Below are positions 1 to 12,236 of a stretch of DNA of 64,000 nt, one piece after another. Position 1 is the stretch's first letter. Every line of letters begins with the position of its first letter. This DNA is from Cladobotryum mycophilum (taxonomy: Eukaryota > Ascomycota > Sordariomycetes > Hypocreales > Hypocreaceae). The notes under the pieces are model-generated. The model had not been told where the DNA came from, ran no database searches, and was given only the letters and a program-made list of their open reading frames with translations. Location: assembly GCA_036429605.1 (NCBI GenBank), contig CM071590.1, positions 1,736,001 to 1,800,000 of the forward strand, read 5' to 3'. Both the position numbers and the translations under genes were made by a program.

Positions 1-161
1 GCGAGATCCACCACAACGAGGAGACAGGATATATACTCCGAACCAAGGGGGACCAAAGCGAGGAGGGCGGAGTCGCCGCCGGGTTCGGTTGCATGGATAG
101 CTGTTACTTGGTTTAGCCAATTCTTGGAGAAGCCTTCAATCATAGACTTGAATAGAGACAT
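1..161 (-). CDS. Hypothetical protein, N-terminal part (runs off the left edge)
   Basis: An open frame reads leftward from ATG 161-159 to the window edge. It begins MSLFKSMIEGFSKNWLNQ and continues through a Leu/Val-rich segment near the edge (SCLLVVVDL). I do not recognise the family. Codon use looks coding and no stop occurs in the 53 visible codons. The reading frame also stays open a short way upstream of the ATG, so the true start could lie slightly further right. It would sit downstream of RIM1 on the same strand with a gap of about 300 bp. Confidence is limited by the truncation. Confidence 0.45.
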   Translation of the reverse strand, partial: MSLFKSMIEGFSKNWLNQVTAIHATEPGGDSALLALVPLGSEYISCLLVVVDL

Positions 162-466
162 GAATCACGAGCGATCCCACGCTACCGCTAATAATATCGA
201 AAAAACCCTACTTTTACCAAGTGAACATACATCGTCGCATTGCAGTCAGATGGCGCTTAATTTACAAACGTAACCGTACATGTTCCGAGTCCAAACACAT
301 CAAGCCATACATAATAAGACAACGTTCTGGGGGCGTACAAGAGTGGAGATCAAAATATCGAACACGATACAGGGAGTCGCACTGCCGTAGATTTGCTCTA
401 CGATTGTTTTTTTGGTGCTCTATTTACTTTTGTAGTTTTTTCTGGGAAGGGAAGGGGGTAAAGACC

Positions 467-1056
467 TTACTCGCCCTGCTCGGGGGGCGAGGGGCGCTTG
501 AGTACCTCCATGTTTCCTGCGTATGGGGTTTAGTATTTTTATGTATTTTGGTTCATGACATAAGGGGAAGACTCACGCTGAACGATGTTGAGGCCCTGTC
601 GAGAATTCCCGTTTGCGTCTTGGTAGGAGTTGATGGTAGCATCACCTTCGATATATACCAGAGAACTACGATTCCACACGTTAGCATTTCCGCACTCTCT
701 CTCTCTCTCTCTCTCATCTTTTATCGCCCCATCTCCCTGCTCTCTGCTCTTCTCCCATGGGATCGGATCATATCAACATACCCCTTGGGCACGCTCAACA
801 AAAAGTCCTTGGAGTTGCCCTCGGCGAAGCTGGTGATGTTGAACCAGCTCGTCTTGCGGTTAGCCTTGGGCCCCGTGTTGCTCGCCACGGAGAACTTGAG
901 GATCTCGCGCCCGCTGCTGGTGGCATGGGGCTCCGGGGTGTCGGCCAGGTTGCCGATGATGTTGATGCGAGCAAACGGGCGAGGGGAGGAGGTGCTGAAA
1001 GCCCTGGCAGCGCCAGCCGAGGCGACGGTCGCACGACGAAAGAGGGAAGCGGACAT
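467..1056 (-). CDS. RIM1: Mitochondrial single-stranded DNA-binding protein (RIM1-like), 3 exons
   Basis: Exons 1056-782, 665-577 and 516-467 (275+89+50 nt) give 137 residues. A Ser/Arg/Ala-rich presequence (MSASLFRRATVASAG, then RAFSTSS) precedes an SSB OB-fold that starts ARINIIGNLADTPE and continues EILKFSVASNT and TSWFNIT. The second exon supplies LVYIEGDATINSYQDANGN and the third ends KRPSPPEQGE. Donors are GTATGT and GTGAGT, and both acceptors are YAG. Known role of the family: it binds single-stranded mtDNA as a tetramer during mtDNA replication and maintenance. The length matches other fungal Rim1 proteins. The first intron contains a (CT)10 tract. A long antisense frame covers the gene and is a shadow. 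Confidence 0.9.
695..714. repeat. (CT)10 dinucleotide tract in RIM1 intron 1
   Basis: Ten perfect CT units on the + strand (GA on the transcribed strand) lie inside the first RIM1 intron. This is a simple microsatellite with no other visible role. Confidence 0.9.
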
Positions 1057-2671
1057 GGTTTGTCTGTGTGTTTTTCTTCTCGAGAGAATTGGCGGCGATG
1101 TTTTCTTTTCTTTTTTTCAGGTTCGAGGGATCGAGGGTTGGCGGAATGGCGTCAGTCTGGTTGCAGAAAATCGAAACAAAGTAATCCCAATGTCTTGGTC
1201 CACCACACACACACAAACAAGCCCGCGCTGGAACAAGCTTTTGCGACGCGATAAGATTAGCTATGCCCTAGAGCGAAGCTGATTGGCCAATGATGGACAA
1301 ACCACCCCTCTACATGATAAATACATAAACAATGAATAAATGAATACGACGGTATTTCATTCTCAAAATGGGGGATATGCAGATAGAGAGAAACATGGCG
1401 CTATCCGAATATCACCCATCCCATCCCAGCTTGTAAGCTTGTAAGCTTCAGATATCGTTCACCACACCACACCACACCACCACCACTTTTGAAAAGGAAT
1501 AAGTGAATTATGATGATGCAACTCAAAACCTCGAAAAGAAAGAAAGCAAACATTCATCCCGCCCGAAATGATGACGAATTTACTACCCTCCAATGCCCCC
1601 TTCCTCCTGCAGCGTATCCCAACCCAGTCCCTTCATAGAGCCAGTAACAGCAGAGTGAATAACATCCATCACCGGGGCCTCCATCCCGCTCGCTGCGTTG
1701 CATTCTGCAAACGCCCCCCAATGAATCCCCATCAAGCAAACCAAAAAAAATTAAAAGGTAATTCTCTCTTCTCTCAGCGTACAATGACAACAAGTGAATT
1801 TTCTTGTCTCCCATCATTAGAGTAATTCGGGTGATTCAGCCACTCCCGGCCCTCTATCCCCCTTCCCCCTGCCCACAGCCGTACCCAAAGTGGAGGCTCT
1901 TCATGCACGTCAAAGCCTCGAATTACCCGATTTGGGTGTCAATAGAAGTCCCAACAGGGGTGTCAATAGACGCCACCTGCATCTTTGTATAATTCCATGG
2001 GGGGCAAGCAAACTTTCTTCAGCGGCGCGCGCCCACCCCCTCCCAACTACCTAACAAAGCTCCCCTTGCTGCAGCCGCTGCCGACGGGGTATAGCTAATT
2101 GAAGGGCCCTGTATACCTAACTGTATAAGCTGAATCCATGGTGAACATTTCAAATCATACCTTTTTTTCTTGTTTTTCCTCTCGTGTATGCCTTATTACG
2201 TGCCACTGCATGCTTTTCCCATGTTTGCTATCACAATGCCTGGGCTTGTTGTCTCTTCCTGTGAGATGACTACCTGCTTTATTGAGATGGATGGATGGGG
2301 AGGGGGACGTCACCAATTGTCTCTCTGCTGTTTCTATACAGCTGCCCTCTTGTCAAAAGGCTCTCGGTCTTTTGTTCTCAAATGTCTATAAGACCCCTTC
2401 TCTTACACTTTCTGAATTCACTGCATGTACATAGCATCATGTGTTGAGCATCCATATTCTTCTTCCTCTTCCTCTTCTTCCTCCTCCTCTTCTTCCTCTC
2501 CTTCTCATCATAATGATTCTTCTTCATCCCAGATACTTCTTCATTATGTTCTCCTTCCCTATGAAATCATCATCTTGTTAGTCAAAGCTTCGTTTAACAC
2601 GATATACATATACACACCAACATACACCCATACACATCCGTCCATATATATATGATATACAACCACCCAAC
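1057..2671. other. Divergent intergenic region RIM1 / STE3-like
   Basis: About 1.6 kb separates the RIM1 start from the receptor start. I see no gene. It holds ACC-rich microsatellite sequence near 1460-1485 and a CT-rich pyrimidine tract at 2457-2506. Just before the receptor ATG there is a run of ACATACACC-like units (2603-2645). The last 220 bp are probably the receptor promoter and 5' UTR. No confident transcription-factor site was identified. Confidence 0.6.
2457..2506. repeat. Pyrimidine (CTT/CCT) tract upstream of the pheromone receptor gene
   Basis: Fifty consecutive pyrimidines made of CTT and CCT triplets lie about 165 bp upstream of the receptor ATG. CT-rich tracts are common just upstream of transcription starts in filamentous fungi, so this may mark the core promoter, but that is inference. 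Confidence 0.6.
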
Positions 2672-4861
2672 ATGGAACCATACATGCACGACCTATACCG
2701 CCGCAGCGGTTCCCCCATCTACATCGGCGGTGCCCCAAGCGCCGCCCCCTACACCACGCCCTCCCTAACAGCCAACCTCGTCTGCCGCGTGCTCTTCGGT
2801 CTCATCGCCAACCTCATCTGCGCCGTGCCTCTCCGTCTCCTGTACCGCAACGGCGAGTTCGCCGCCGTCGTCTTCATCGCCAACGTCCTGGCCGAGAACG
2901 CGAGGAACATGCTCAACGCCCTCATCTGGAGGGACGACGACACGGCCTCCTGGTGGGCCGGCTACGGCCTCTGCGACGTCGACGCCTACGTGTCCAACAT
3001 CAACACGGGGCTCTACGCAACCTGCCTGCTGGCCATCATGCGCAACCTGGCCATCCAGGTCGGCAGCCTGCGGGCCAACCCCCTGACCCAAAGGGAGAAG
3101 CGCAGGCGCAACATCGTCCAGGCCCTCATCATGTTCCCGCTCCCTATCGTCCAGATGGCCCTGGTGTATCCGCTGGCGGACCAGAGGTACTGGATCGGGA
3201 CGCTGGTGGGCTGTAGCTGGAGCCCGTACCCGTCCTGGCCCTACGTCGTCTTCTTCATCCTGGCGCCGGTAGTTGTGGCCCTGGTCACGGCAGCATATGC
3301 AAGTAAGTTTATTCCATGTTCATCTCTTGTTTTTTTTCGAAAGCAGAACCAACAACACCAACACCAACACCAACAGACACATACCACCTGGTCATAGCTA
3401 CTTACTAGCTTTTGTTGGTCCGTCCATGGATATGTACAATATACTGACTCGACCATCAATATCAGTCCTCATCTACATTCGATACCGAGAAATAGCCAAG
3501 ACGACCGCATCCGCCCTCTCCTCCAACCCAGTCGCCAGCATGAGAAGCCAGCGCACAAAACGCCGCCTCTACCTCATGGTCCTTTCCATCCTAACGCCCT
3601 TCCTTCCCGTGACCATCGGCCTCGCCATCGCCAACATCCTCCTCATGGGCCCGCTCCAGCCCTTCAACTTCCACACGATCCACCACAGCGGCGGCAGCGG
3701 GTCCACCATGCCGTGGGACTCAATCTTATTCCTGCCCAGCGAGCAAATCAACGTCATCTACCTGAACAACTGCTACATCCCCATCGTCACCGTCGTCCCC
3801 ATCTTCCTCTTCTTCGGCATGACCAGGGACGCCATGAACTGCTACAGGAAGATGCTCCTGTTCGCGGGCTTCGGCAGGCTGTTCCCCTGCCTGCTCGAGG
3901 AGTACGATCCTGATCGGAGCGCACTTTCAAACACGAATGGCTCCTCGGCTGCTACTACTACCTGCATGCCATCAACAGGGTGAGTTGAAGAAGGATTTTT
4001 TTCCCCTCTTTTCTCCCTCCTCCCCTCCTCCTTTTTTCTTCTTTCCTTTTCTTTTTCTTTTCTTTTTCTTCTCTATTCTTTTCTCTTTTTTCCTTTCTTT
4101 TTTTTTTGGAACGCAATCAAGTAGTTGAAAACTAACGAAATGGGTTATACAGAGCCAGAAGCAAGACAAGCACATTCGTCGCCTCCAAGCAACTCAGCTC
4201 CTACGCCAGCTCCTCCACAGTCTCCAGCTCCACGCAAAGACCAGAGCCAATGCCAATGCCCCTACACTTCCTCACATCCGCCGACCCAGACGTGCCAGCC
4301 ACAGAAATCCAACAGCCCGCACCAGCAACCACGAGGCCGGCCCCCGCCGTCCATACGTACGACAGCCCGCTGCAGCCCCCGCTCAGCAACCCCTTCATGT
4401 TCCGGACTCGACTCAACTTCTCCGTCCCGTTCAGCTTCTCCCTGTTCAAGTCGTCGGCAGCGAGAGGCCTTCCTCCTCCCGTCTCGAGCATCTCCCTCCA
4501 GCCACTCAACTCGCGCCAGTGGGACGTCCTCGAGTCACCACCACCACACCCTCAGCCACAAACAGCAACATTCTCAACATGGTCGAACCAACCAAGACCC
4601 TCCTCCCGCCCATCCATATCCAAGCACTCCCAAACTCAGGAGTACATATCTCCCACTTTCAGCAGCAACACCCTCTTCTCAGGAATCTCCATTGATACCC
4701 CCTCCTTCTCAACCACCACCTCTACCTCTACCTCTACCTCGAGCTCACCATCTCCATCCCTCCTCCTCTTCCTCCTCTTCACGCACATGGACATAAACTA
4801 CAACACCACCACCACACATAAAGAGACGCAGGCATTTCACGACTTTTTTTTTCATCTTTAG
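2672..4861 (+). CDS. STE3-type a-factor pheromone receptor (GPCR), 3 exons
   Basis: Exons 2672-3302, 3466-3979 and 4153-4861 join in frame (1854 nt) to 617 residues. Exon 1 and the first part of exon 2 contain seven hydrophobic segments with STE3-family landmarks: NLVCRVLFGLIANLICAVPL, the GLCDVDAYV segment, LLAIMRNLAIQ, and the EKRRRN intracellular basic stretch. The pattern matches the fungal STE3 family (PreA/Pre-1), which senses the lipid-modified a-type peptide pheromone and signals through a heterotrimeric G protein at the plasma membrane. The third exon adds a Ser/Pro/Thr-rich cytoplasmic tail of about 235 residues that shows no fold. Introns use GTAAGT...CAG (branch CTGAC) and GTGAGT...CAG. 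The second intron is a long T-rich tract. The tail frame is less certain than the receptor core. Confidence 0.85.
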
Positions 4862-5825
4862 CGAAAAGGATATAGTTTTTTCTTTATTACATTTTTTTAA
4901 GATTCAAACCCCTTTTTCAGGGAAGAGAAAAAGGGGGAGGGGAAGGGGGACTGTACATAGGCAATCTTTTTTTGTTTGGCGATGATTGATATTTACCAAG
5001 TAATGACAACTTCCTTTTTTATAATACAAGGCCACAAGGGCCATTTGTGATACCCAACAATAGCAAAAAAAAAAAGGCTAAATTTTTGAGAGGGAAATAA
5101 CCGCCTCAAGTGTCTCCCAACAAACAAACATAAACAATGCTTCGTGAAAAATAAAATAATCCATCCTCCCCCCCTTCCCCCATCCTCCCTCCCAAAATAA
5201 AAAGATTGCTTCGAGATGTTTAAAGCCTTATGATAAAGGCTCGATACGCTCGCTTCAAATAGAGACAACGCACTCATTGCCCTCCCAGCCAAATAAAATA
5301 AAAGGCCTCAACCAAAAATAGAACAAAAAGCAGACCATGGGTTCTTCTGACTGTGCGTGTGTATGTGTGTGTACCCAGTTTGTGTGTAACAGACAAATCA
5401 AATTATTCCGTCAATGGTAGCAAAATATATACGACAAACCAACTCCCAAGGGGCAGCCCATACACAAAAAGTTGGCTTTTTTTGTCGCCCCAAAAACACC
5501 AGGTATCCCCTTATCTATGTAGATATACCAAAAAATAAATAAATCCCTATATCATTAAGATTTGTAAAATGTGTCCCTTCTCGCCAGAAAATTTCCCCTA
5601 TCCTCTCGCCGGCGTTGGAAAGGAAACCCCTTTGTGGTATCAATGTTTTTGGTGTGTTTTCAAAAAAGGGTGTGTCAAAGGAGTGTCGGGAAGATGAAAA
5701 AAGGGGTTTTAAAAAAAAGTTCCCCGAGAGGGGCATGATATGCTGTCGTCGTCTTGATTCGTGACCTTGCATTGTTTGACGCCGTCCAGTGCGTCGCGCT
5801 GTATTTCAAGGCTCAAAAAAATCGC
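4862..5825. other. Convergent intergenic region
   Basis: 964 bp between the 3' ends of the receptor gene and the TM198-like gene. It is AT-rich with A/T homopolymers and a GT-rich tract near 5353-5390. It probably consists of two overlapping 3' UTRs. No gene seen. Confidence 0.6.
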
Positions 5826-8800
5826 TTACTCCTTCGCTGCATTCTGCATTCTCCGCATTACTTCACGATGAGCATCAATCAGATCACCGCTTCGCATCCG
5901 GCTGTCGAACATGGCGTCCTGCCATTCTTTTTCTCTCCTCTGCATCTCCCTTCGCTGCGCCTCAGCCTCCTTCTGGTTGATGAGGTGGTTTCGTTGCACT
6001 TCGACGCCATTGAGGAGATTTGAGGTGGATGCGTATGGTGTTTGGTTGGCGGAAGGAATACCAGGAGTTGCTGTTCGAAGATCCTGCGCTACCGATTGCC
6101 TAAAGTTGGCCAGTCTGGCTTCTCTCGCAGCAGTGGTGGGGACGGAGGACATTCGCTTGGGTTGGTGAGAGTTGAATTGTGTGCTTTCTGCTGAGGCATC
6201 GACGCCGCTGTTTGAGCGCTGCAGAGCGGATTGCTGTTGAGGCGTTAAGCTCATCATGCTGCTCTGTCGCATCATTTCCTTCCTGGCGCTAAGAGGAACG
6301 TCATCTGGATCCGATGAGAAGGCAGCTGCATACATGGGGTAGTTGAAGAGAGAACCTGCATCACTGCCGCCCGCGCCGAATGCTTCAGCATGAGTGGGCT
6401 CCGGTGATGTTGAAACCAGGTTGCCTTGAGACTTGTTGCGAAGCAAGGTCTCACGTTGGCCTAGGAGAGTTTGAGGGGAGGCGTACGATACAACACCGGG
6501 AACTGGCGGTCGTGGCAACGTCTCACTCTGGTGAGTCATTGGGCTCATGGTGCCACTGGTAGGCTCTTCATTTTCTTCGGGAATGGCTGGGCTAAAGGCC
6601 GGAGCATCATGCTCCTCAGCAATAGGCTCGAAGCCAGCAGATGTTCGGCGTAGGATTTGAGAGGATGATCGGACGGGGTTAAGGCTGACTTGAGGAGAAA
6701 TGGGGCTGCGGGTAGGAGTGTTGTTGTTATCCATGGAAGCGTGGCCGGTAAGGACCAAGTTGGCGGGAATGTCCTTCTTGCCGTTCAGCCTGGAGGTTGA
6801 GCGGGCAGTAGAAAGATGTGAAAGCTGGGAATCGGACCGCTTGATTGCTGCTGGGGGTAATGCGCCTTCATCGGCAGTCTTCTGTAGGTCCTCAACATCG
6901 ACTGAGCGAGCAACTTCTTTAGTGACCTTGGTAGACTCAACCATTGGCTCAACGTGGATCTCATCAGGTTCGGGAGCATCAGCCAAGCTAAGATGCTTGG
7001 CCCATTCATTTGTGCGGTAAGACAGTGCTACCTTGGACAAAGACTTGGGAAGCTGATCCTTGGTCAAAGTGACAGGGCCTGCCTTTGACTTTCGCTTCTG
7101 TTCAGGCTCAGGTGTCTCCTCTTGGGCAGGTTCCTTGGCAGGCTCCTCAGGTGTCTTTTCGGTGGCTACTGCTGCTGCTTCCTCGGTATCTTTTGGTGTG
7201 GACTCCTCCTCAGTTGGAGCGCTAGCATCGGCGGCGGTGGTCTTCTTGTCATCGACGGCCTCCTTTGCCTCAGCCTCGACCTCCTCAGTCTTCTTCGATA
7301 CTTCCGCAGTCTTTGTAGTATCAACAGACTCAAAAGCCTTGACCTTTTCTAGCACAGACTTGGACTTCTTCTCCTTGAGTGATTTGGTCGTCTTTTCCTT
7401 TTCTGTGTCGGTGTTCTTCTCCTTGTCGGTGTTTGACTTCTCCTTTTGTGTTGGGGCAGTCTCCTTCTCCTTTACGGCAGCATTGGTAGAGTTCTTGCTT
7501 TTGTGCGAAGCCTTCTTCTCAGCCTTTCCGAGTTCTGCGGTGATCTCGATGCTCTTCCGCTTGTCGACACTGACAATGGAGTTGCGATCAGCACCACTCA
7601 CGCTCTCGTCATCAACAGTAGCGGCAAGAGATGAGCGATCGTCTTCGATAACAAATGGGTTGCCTTCAACTAATTCTTCCGAGCTTTCGCCACTGGCAAG
7701 TTGACGGTCATGGGTATCAGGTTGTTTCGATCGTTGAGAGAAGCTTCGGAGCATTTCGACAGAGTTTCGAGAGAGCCTTTTGACAAGAGAGTGGCGATGG
7801 CGAGAGGGTGGAACAATATCCTCATCTGCAAAGGTGGCAACAGATGACCGGTCACCCTGAGACTTGGTGTCCTCTTCATCCTCGGGTACTGTGAATGGGA
7901 GAGGTACAACTTCAGGAGGCGGTGAGACGGTCTGTTGTCGAGATCCTCGCTTGCTATCCGTTCGGGACGTGCGCTTGCTGTTACGGGTGCTGTTACGGGA
8001 AACACGTTTGCCTTCGGCCTTGGACTCGGCAGCCTTCTCGTCTAGGATTTCCTCACCGTCCTCGCCAACGTCATCCGAAGCGACGCGAACCGTGATCTTG
8101 CCTTCTTTAGCAGCTTCGGCAGACATCAAGCCATCCACTCCAACTCGTGAGTTGTTTGAGTCTGACATGTCAGCCATTTCGATGCCGTCAGCTCTGGAGT
8201 GTGCATAGGTAGATGGGCAGTGGCTGCTTCTGAGTCTCTTCTCACTGTGAATATCACCAACATCTGAGAAACGAGAGGCTGTGGCGCTAGCAATGGTTCC
8301 ATCGCCGTAGACTCTCTCCCATTCGGCTCGTTCGCGTGCTGTTTGTTCTTCAATCTGGCGACCGACGTTGGCTTCTTCTGCCTCGAGGTCTCGCTGTCCC
8401 TCGGCGCGCTCTGCAGCCTTCTTTTCGCGTTGGTCCCGGACAATTCTCCAAAGCTTAATCTGAGAAATGATACCAACCAAGCAAATAATGATAACGAGGG
8501 CAGTTTCAACTCGGATACCCTTTGTGACGGGATATGTGTTAGCTCCGAGGGGGAAGAGCTGATCGTTCAGATTCCAGACGTAGGCCCAGAACTCCTTAAG
8601 ACCGGATCTACTGTAGCAATCAAGACCAAGGACGACAACGGTGGCGCCGCCAAAGGCGATCAGAACAATCATGGCCCAGTCTCGAGTCCATTGGCTGAAG
8701 TAAAAGGCAAATCCAACGAGGGTAAAGGCGGCGATGAAGATTGCCTTGGCAGCTGCCGCGGTAAGCAGACCACCAGGCACCAAGCATAACAGCCACATGC

Positions 8801-9501
8801 CAATACAGAAGCCGCCCAGCGCACAGCCAAGGCCTTCAGTCAATTCCTTGAAGAACATGGAACCTACGCCAAGGGCACAACCAGCCAGTATAATAGCGAC
8901 AACGTAGCCTCCTTGGACGGCGTCGCTTACCGGCACGTTCATAACGTAGACGATGAGAACTGCGACACCTAGCGATGTGATGTAGGCGGTAGAGAAGAAG
9001 GAGTGAATCCATCGATTCTTGATACCGACCAGCGTGTAGACGAGGCCCGTCATGATCATGACGATGCCCGCAACACCCCAACCAGGAGTGATTCTAGGCT
9101 TGAGAGGGAGCTCTCCTTCGGGAATGGTAGCTATCAACAAGAATTAGCATCGCGACTCGTTAAAAATATTTACAAGTCGTGACATTGTGCGTACAATATG
9201 TGCCATTGTTAATGGTAGTTTGGTAAACGGTCGTTGTAGGAATAGCCGATGTGGTGAATGTGGTGGTTACCGGTGGTTTCGTGTTGGTACCGGTCTGTTT
9301 GTCGTTCTTCCCGTCGCCATTGTTGCCGTCTGCTTTCCCCGTAGGAGTAGGAACCGGTTCAGGGACAGATGTAGGGCTGGGAGTCGCGGCGATGGAGTTG
9401 TCGTCCCGAAGCCGCACAGCGTGGAAGCTCTGGGCGGCGGCGAGCTGCAGAGCCAAGAAGAGGCATAACAACGCCCATATCCGCGTCGTCTTTGAAAACA
9501 T
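5826..9501 (-). CDS. TM198/TM7SF3-like (DUF4203) membrane protein with a long disordered tail, 2 exons
   Basis: The start at 9501 gives a clean signal peptide (MFSKTTRIWALLCLFLALQL then AAAQS), better than the in-frame ATG at 9582. A short Thr-rich luminal segment with N-x-T sites (NNGT, NVTT) precedes an intron that ends at 9131. The donor is either GTACGC at 9194 or GTAAAT at 9173, and both keep the frame (about 1203 or 1210 residues). Exon 2 (9130-5826) opens with a block of about seven hydrophobic helices (GWGVAGIVMIMTGLVYTLVG, GCALGGFCIGMWLLCLVPGG and others), the TM7S3/TM198-like domain. It then runs into about 850 residues of charged, Ser/Glu/Lys-rich cytoplasmic tail with KEK-rich repeats near 7350-7500. 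The function in fungi is not established. The family resemblance is clear; the role is unknown. Confidence 0.85.
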
Positions 9502-11225
9502 TTTGAAAGGAAAACAGGTTCTTCTCTTTCTGCGGGCGTGTTCGAAGTTTCGTTGAGCCGTGGAATTGAAAGAGAAGTTCAATGTCGGATACTCCTGGCA
9601 ACTTCTCCCATAGGCCTACGAAAGCATGATCCGAAAGACACTAGCCACTGAGCAGAGAGGAAGGGGGAAAGGTAGTTAGAAGAGTAAGGACTCCTGTCAA
9701 CCCAGATTTGCAAAAGAAAGCAGCAATGGCTAATTACATTGAACTACAGTTGGGGATGGTGGCGCGAAGTGAGACACGGACGGTGGTAGTGCGCTGCACA
9801 CAGGATCGATAGTGGGGGTGCACAACCAGATTAGTATGTATAAGAGAGAATAAACGGTCTCGTCTGATCCAGAGTGACGAATGTGTCCCGCAAACGAAAG
9901 AGACGGTGACGGCCTGGAATGGTGTGTCTTTTTTTTCCTCAAGGAATAAGACAGAGAGGGGGAGGGGGTGGTTGTGTTTGTGCGTTGGAATGGGAGGGGA
10001 AAGGCGGAGGAGGAGGAGGAAGAGGAGGAGAAGAAGAAGATGGCATATACGAGAGACAAGCAGACAGCCTCTCTCTTTTTTTTTCTTCTCGTCCGTCGGT
10101 CTGGTTGGTAGGCAAGGTAGCTGTTCATATGCACGTAGTATGTATTCACAAAACAGAAAAAGGCACTACTATGTTTAGATTTCTTGGGCTGTGGCACGAT
10201 TGGCGGTTCCGAAGCCAAACCCGGAATCGCGGGAAGCGCCTGGCAGAAGAGGGGCAAAGCAGAACAGGACATATCCTGGCTCGCAGCTTGACGAGTGGAT
10301 ATGGGGCCATGATGCAAGATTGTTTGGCCAATTTCCCAGCTTTGCCCGTGGTTGAGAAATAGAGAGAGAGAGAAGAGCGTGGTGGCAGTGGCCGCCGTGG
10401 ATGGTGGTGATGTCCGGGGAGGGGGCTGCTGCTACCAATGCACCATGGATGCAAGGTTGAGAGCTATTCCACCTATTCCACCCCCAGTCACAGCTGTTCC
10501 CAGTAACCGCCCCAGGTGTGTCCGTCCCATTGGGCCTCAATGATGCATGATTTCGACTGTGCTGTGCTGTGCTGTGCTGTGTTGGCCGGCTAGCTGGCTG
10601 GTTGACTGGTCTTCGTCTTTGTCCTTGTCTTCCGAAAACATGCTTCATCACAGTCGATCAACCAGGGTGTATGTAGAGCTGGCGGCGACGGCGGTCGACC
10701 AGAGACGTAGGAGTGTGATGAGATGTGGTGTGAGGTGGTAAGGTAAGGTGTGGTGTGTAGTATGTGGTGTGGAACAAAGACAACAAAGCGCAAGATTGGA
10801 CCTGACAGGGGGAATGGCGCGGCTCGGCAGAGATTGCATGCAGGAACCTTGCGGATCTCAGGTACTTGGCTGTACGTACCCACCCATGTACCCTTGTACC
10901 CTTGCATCCACCCACCCACTCACCAGGGGAAGACCTTGCCTGGTTCCTAGCAGCTGTGCTGTTTCCAGCTCCTCTCTGTCTCTCTCTCACTCTCTCACTC
11001 TCTCCTTCTCTCCCTCGAGAAGATGGAGCCCTGACCACTTATGCAGGCGCTCCACAAGCCCACAAGGCGCCGGCGGACGCCATCCCCTTTCAGCTAGCAG
11101 GCCATGCGCCAGGCCCAACCCAAAAAGTGACGCAGTAGCAGCAAATTCGATTTCTTTTTTTTTTTTTCTTCTGGCTAATCTTTTTTTTGGACACCGTAGT
11201 AGAAATTGGTAGGGTCATGGTTCCA

Positions 11226-11563
11226 CGCCTGGACAGTGATGGAACCACCTAAGGGGGTACTGAACGGAGCAAAAAAAGAATTGGTACAGTCCCGGGACGG
11301 TTCCCACCCGGTTCCAAGGTCCCAGCTAGGTTACAAGCCAGGTGTCAACGGGTGTTAGGTTCTAATGGCTATGATAGCTACTGTGGCCTCTTCAAGGCAA
11401 GAGCCCTCTGAATCTCGTACATTTCTGACTTATTTTTTGGCTTTTTTGGGACCGCCCTGGTATCGTACCAATTTTCAGCACTGTACCAAAAACGTTTTCC
11501 GAGACCGGTTCCATCACAACTTTGTGTTACACCCAACCATTTTACACTATGGGATTCCAGGCG
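11226..11563. repeat. Nested imperfect inverted repeats (possible foldback/MITE relic)
   Basis: Four short blocks occur in the left half and reappear, reverse-complemented and in mirror order, in the right half: CGCCTGGA (11226-11233 / 11556-11563), GTGATGGAACC (11236-11246 / 11507-11517), TTGGTACAGT (11281-11290 / 11480-11489) and GGTCCC (11318-11323 / 11448-11453). Spacings differ between arms, as expected for an old inverted duplication with indels. No target-site duplication is obvious. Transposon origin is inference. Confidence 0.4.
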
Positions 11564-12214
11564 CTCTGGGGTTACCTGTTCTGGTAGTCTGGCGCTCGTC
11601 GCTTTCGGCGGAAACCTTTGGCATGGGAAGAGCATTGGGTAACACATAACCTGTAAAAGGAAACTCGTGGGTTCGTGGATTCTTCTTGTTTTTTTACTCC
11701 AATGACTGGTACTTGTACGATTACACAGCATACCATATCACACCATGCATGCAGACTGGCCTCGATATCACAAACCTCATCACAGTAACTTCTTGCGAAT
11801 GTTGATGTTGCAACGTAGCATATCACACAAGCACTGCAGCCTCCGTCACCATTTCTTTTACGAGGAAATTCTCGGCGCATATATTCATCATCGTCATCAT
11901 CATCATCACCCAAGCGCGTATGCATATCTCTCTCTCTTCTCTCTTCGTGTTGGGTACATGTACATGTACAATATATTGGGGGGCTTGCTGCGGCTGTCTC
12001 ACCCCCCGCGAAGTTTCGCTCAAACCCATTACCTCACGACTACGTACTTCAACATTCCCCAGCTGAGTCCGGGATAGGATGGATGATCCGATCTACCCAA
12101 GACGAAGAAGGATGAGAGAGAGCGGAAGAGAGATTAACCATAAAACTCCTTGTCCGGATCCTTTAGGAGATTCGACCTGGACCAGGCCAGGGCCAGACCA
12201 TGCGAGAAGAAGTC

Positions 12215-12236
12215 TTTTTTTTTTTTTTTTTTTTTT
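12215..12236. repeat. T22 homopolymer
   Basis: A run of 22 T on the + strand in gene-free sequence. It could be a poly(dA:dT) nucleosome-excluding element, but no gene start is close enough to assign it. Confidence 0.8.

Noticed and set aside
221..1282. 353-codon frame on the + strand
   Set aside because: It lies antisense across the RIM1 exons and introns, contains the (CT)n tract and has no domain. RIM1 on the - strand has splice sites and OB-fold motifs.
4125..4796. Pro/Ser-rich + strand frame of 223 codons
   Set aside because: It overlaps the receptor tail in another frame. The tail frame is the one that joins correctly to the GTGAGT/CAG intron.
7060..7704. Ser/Phe-rich + strand frame of 214 codons
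   Set aside because: Reverse image of the KEK-rich tail of the TM198-like protein.
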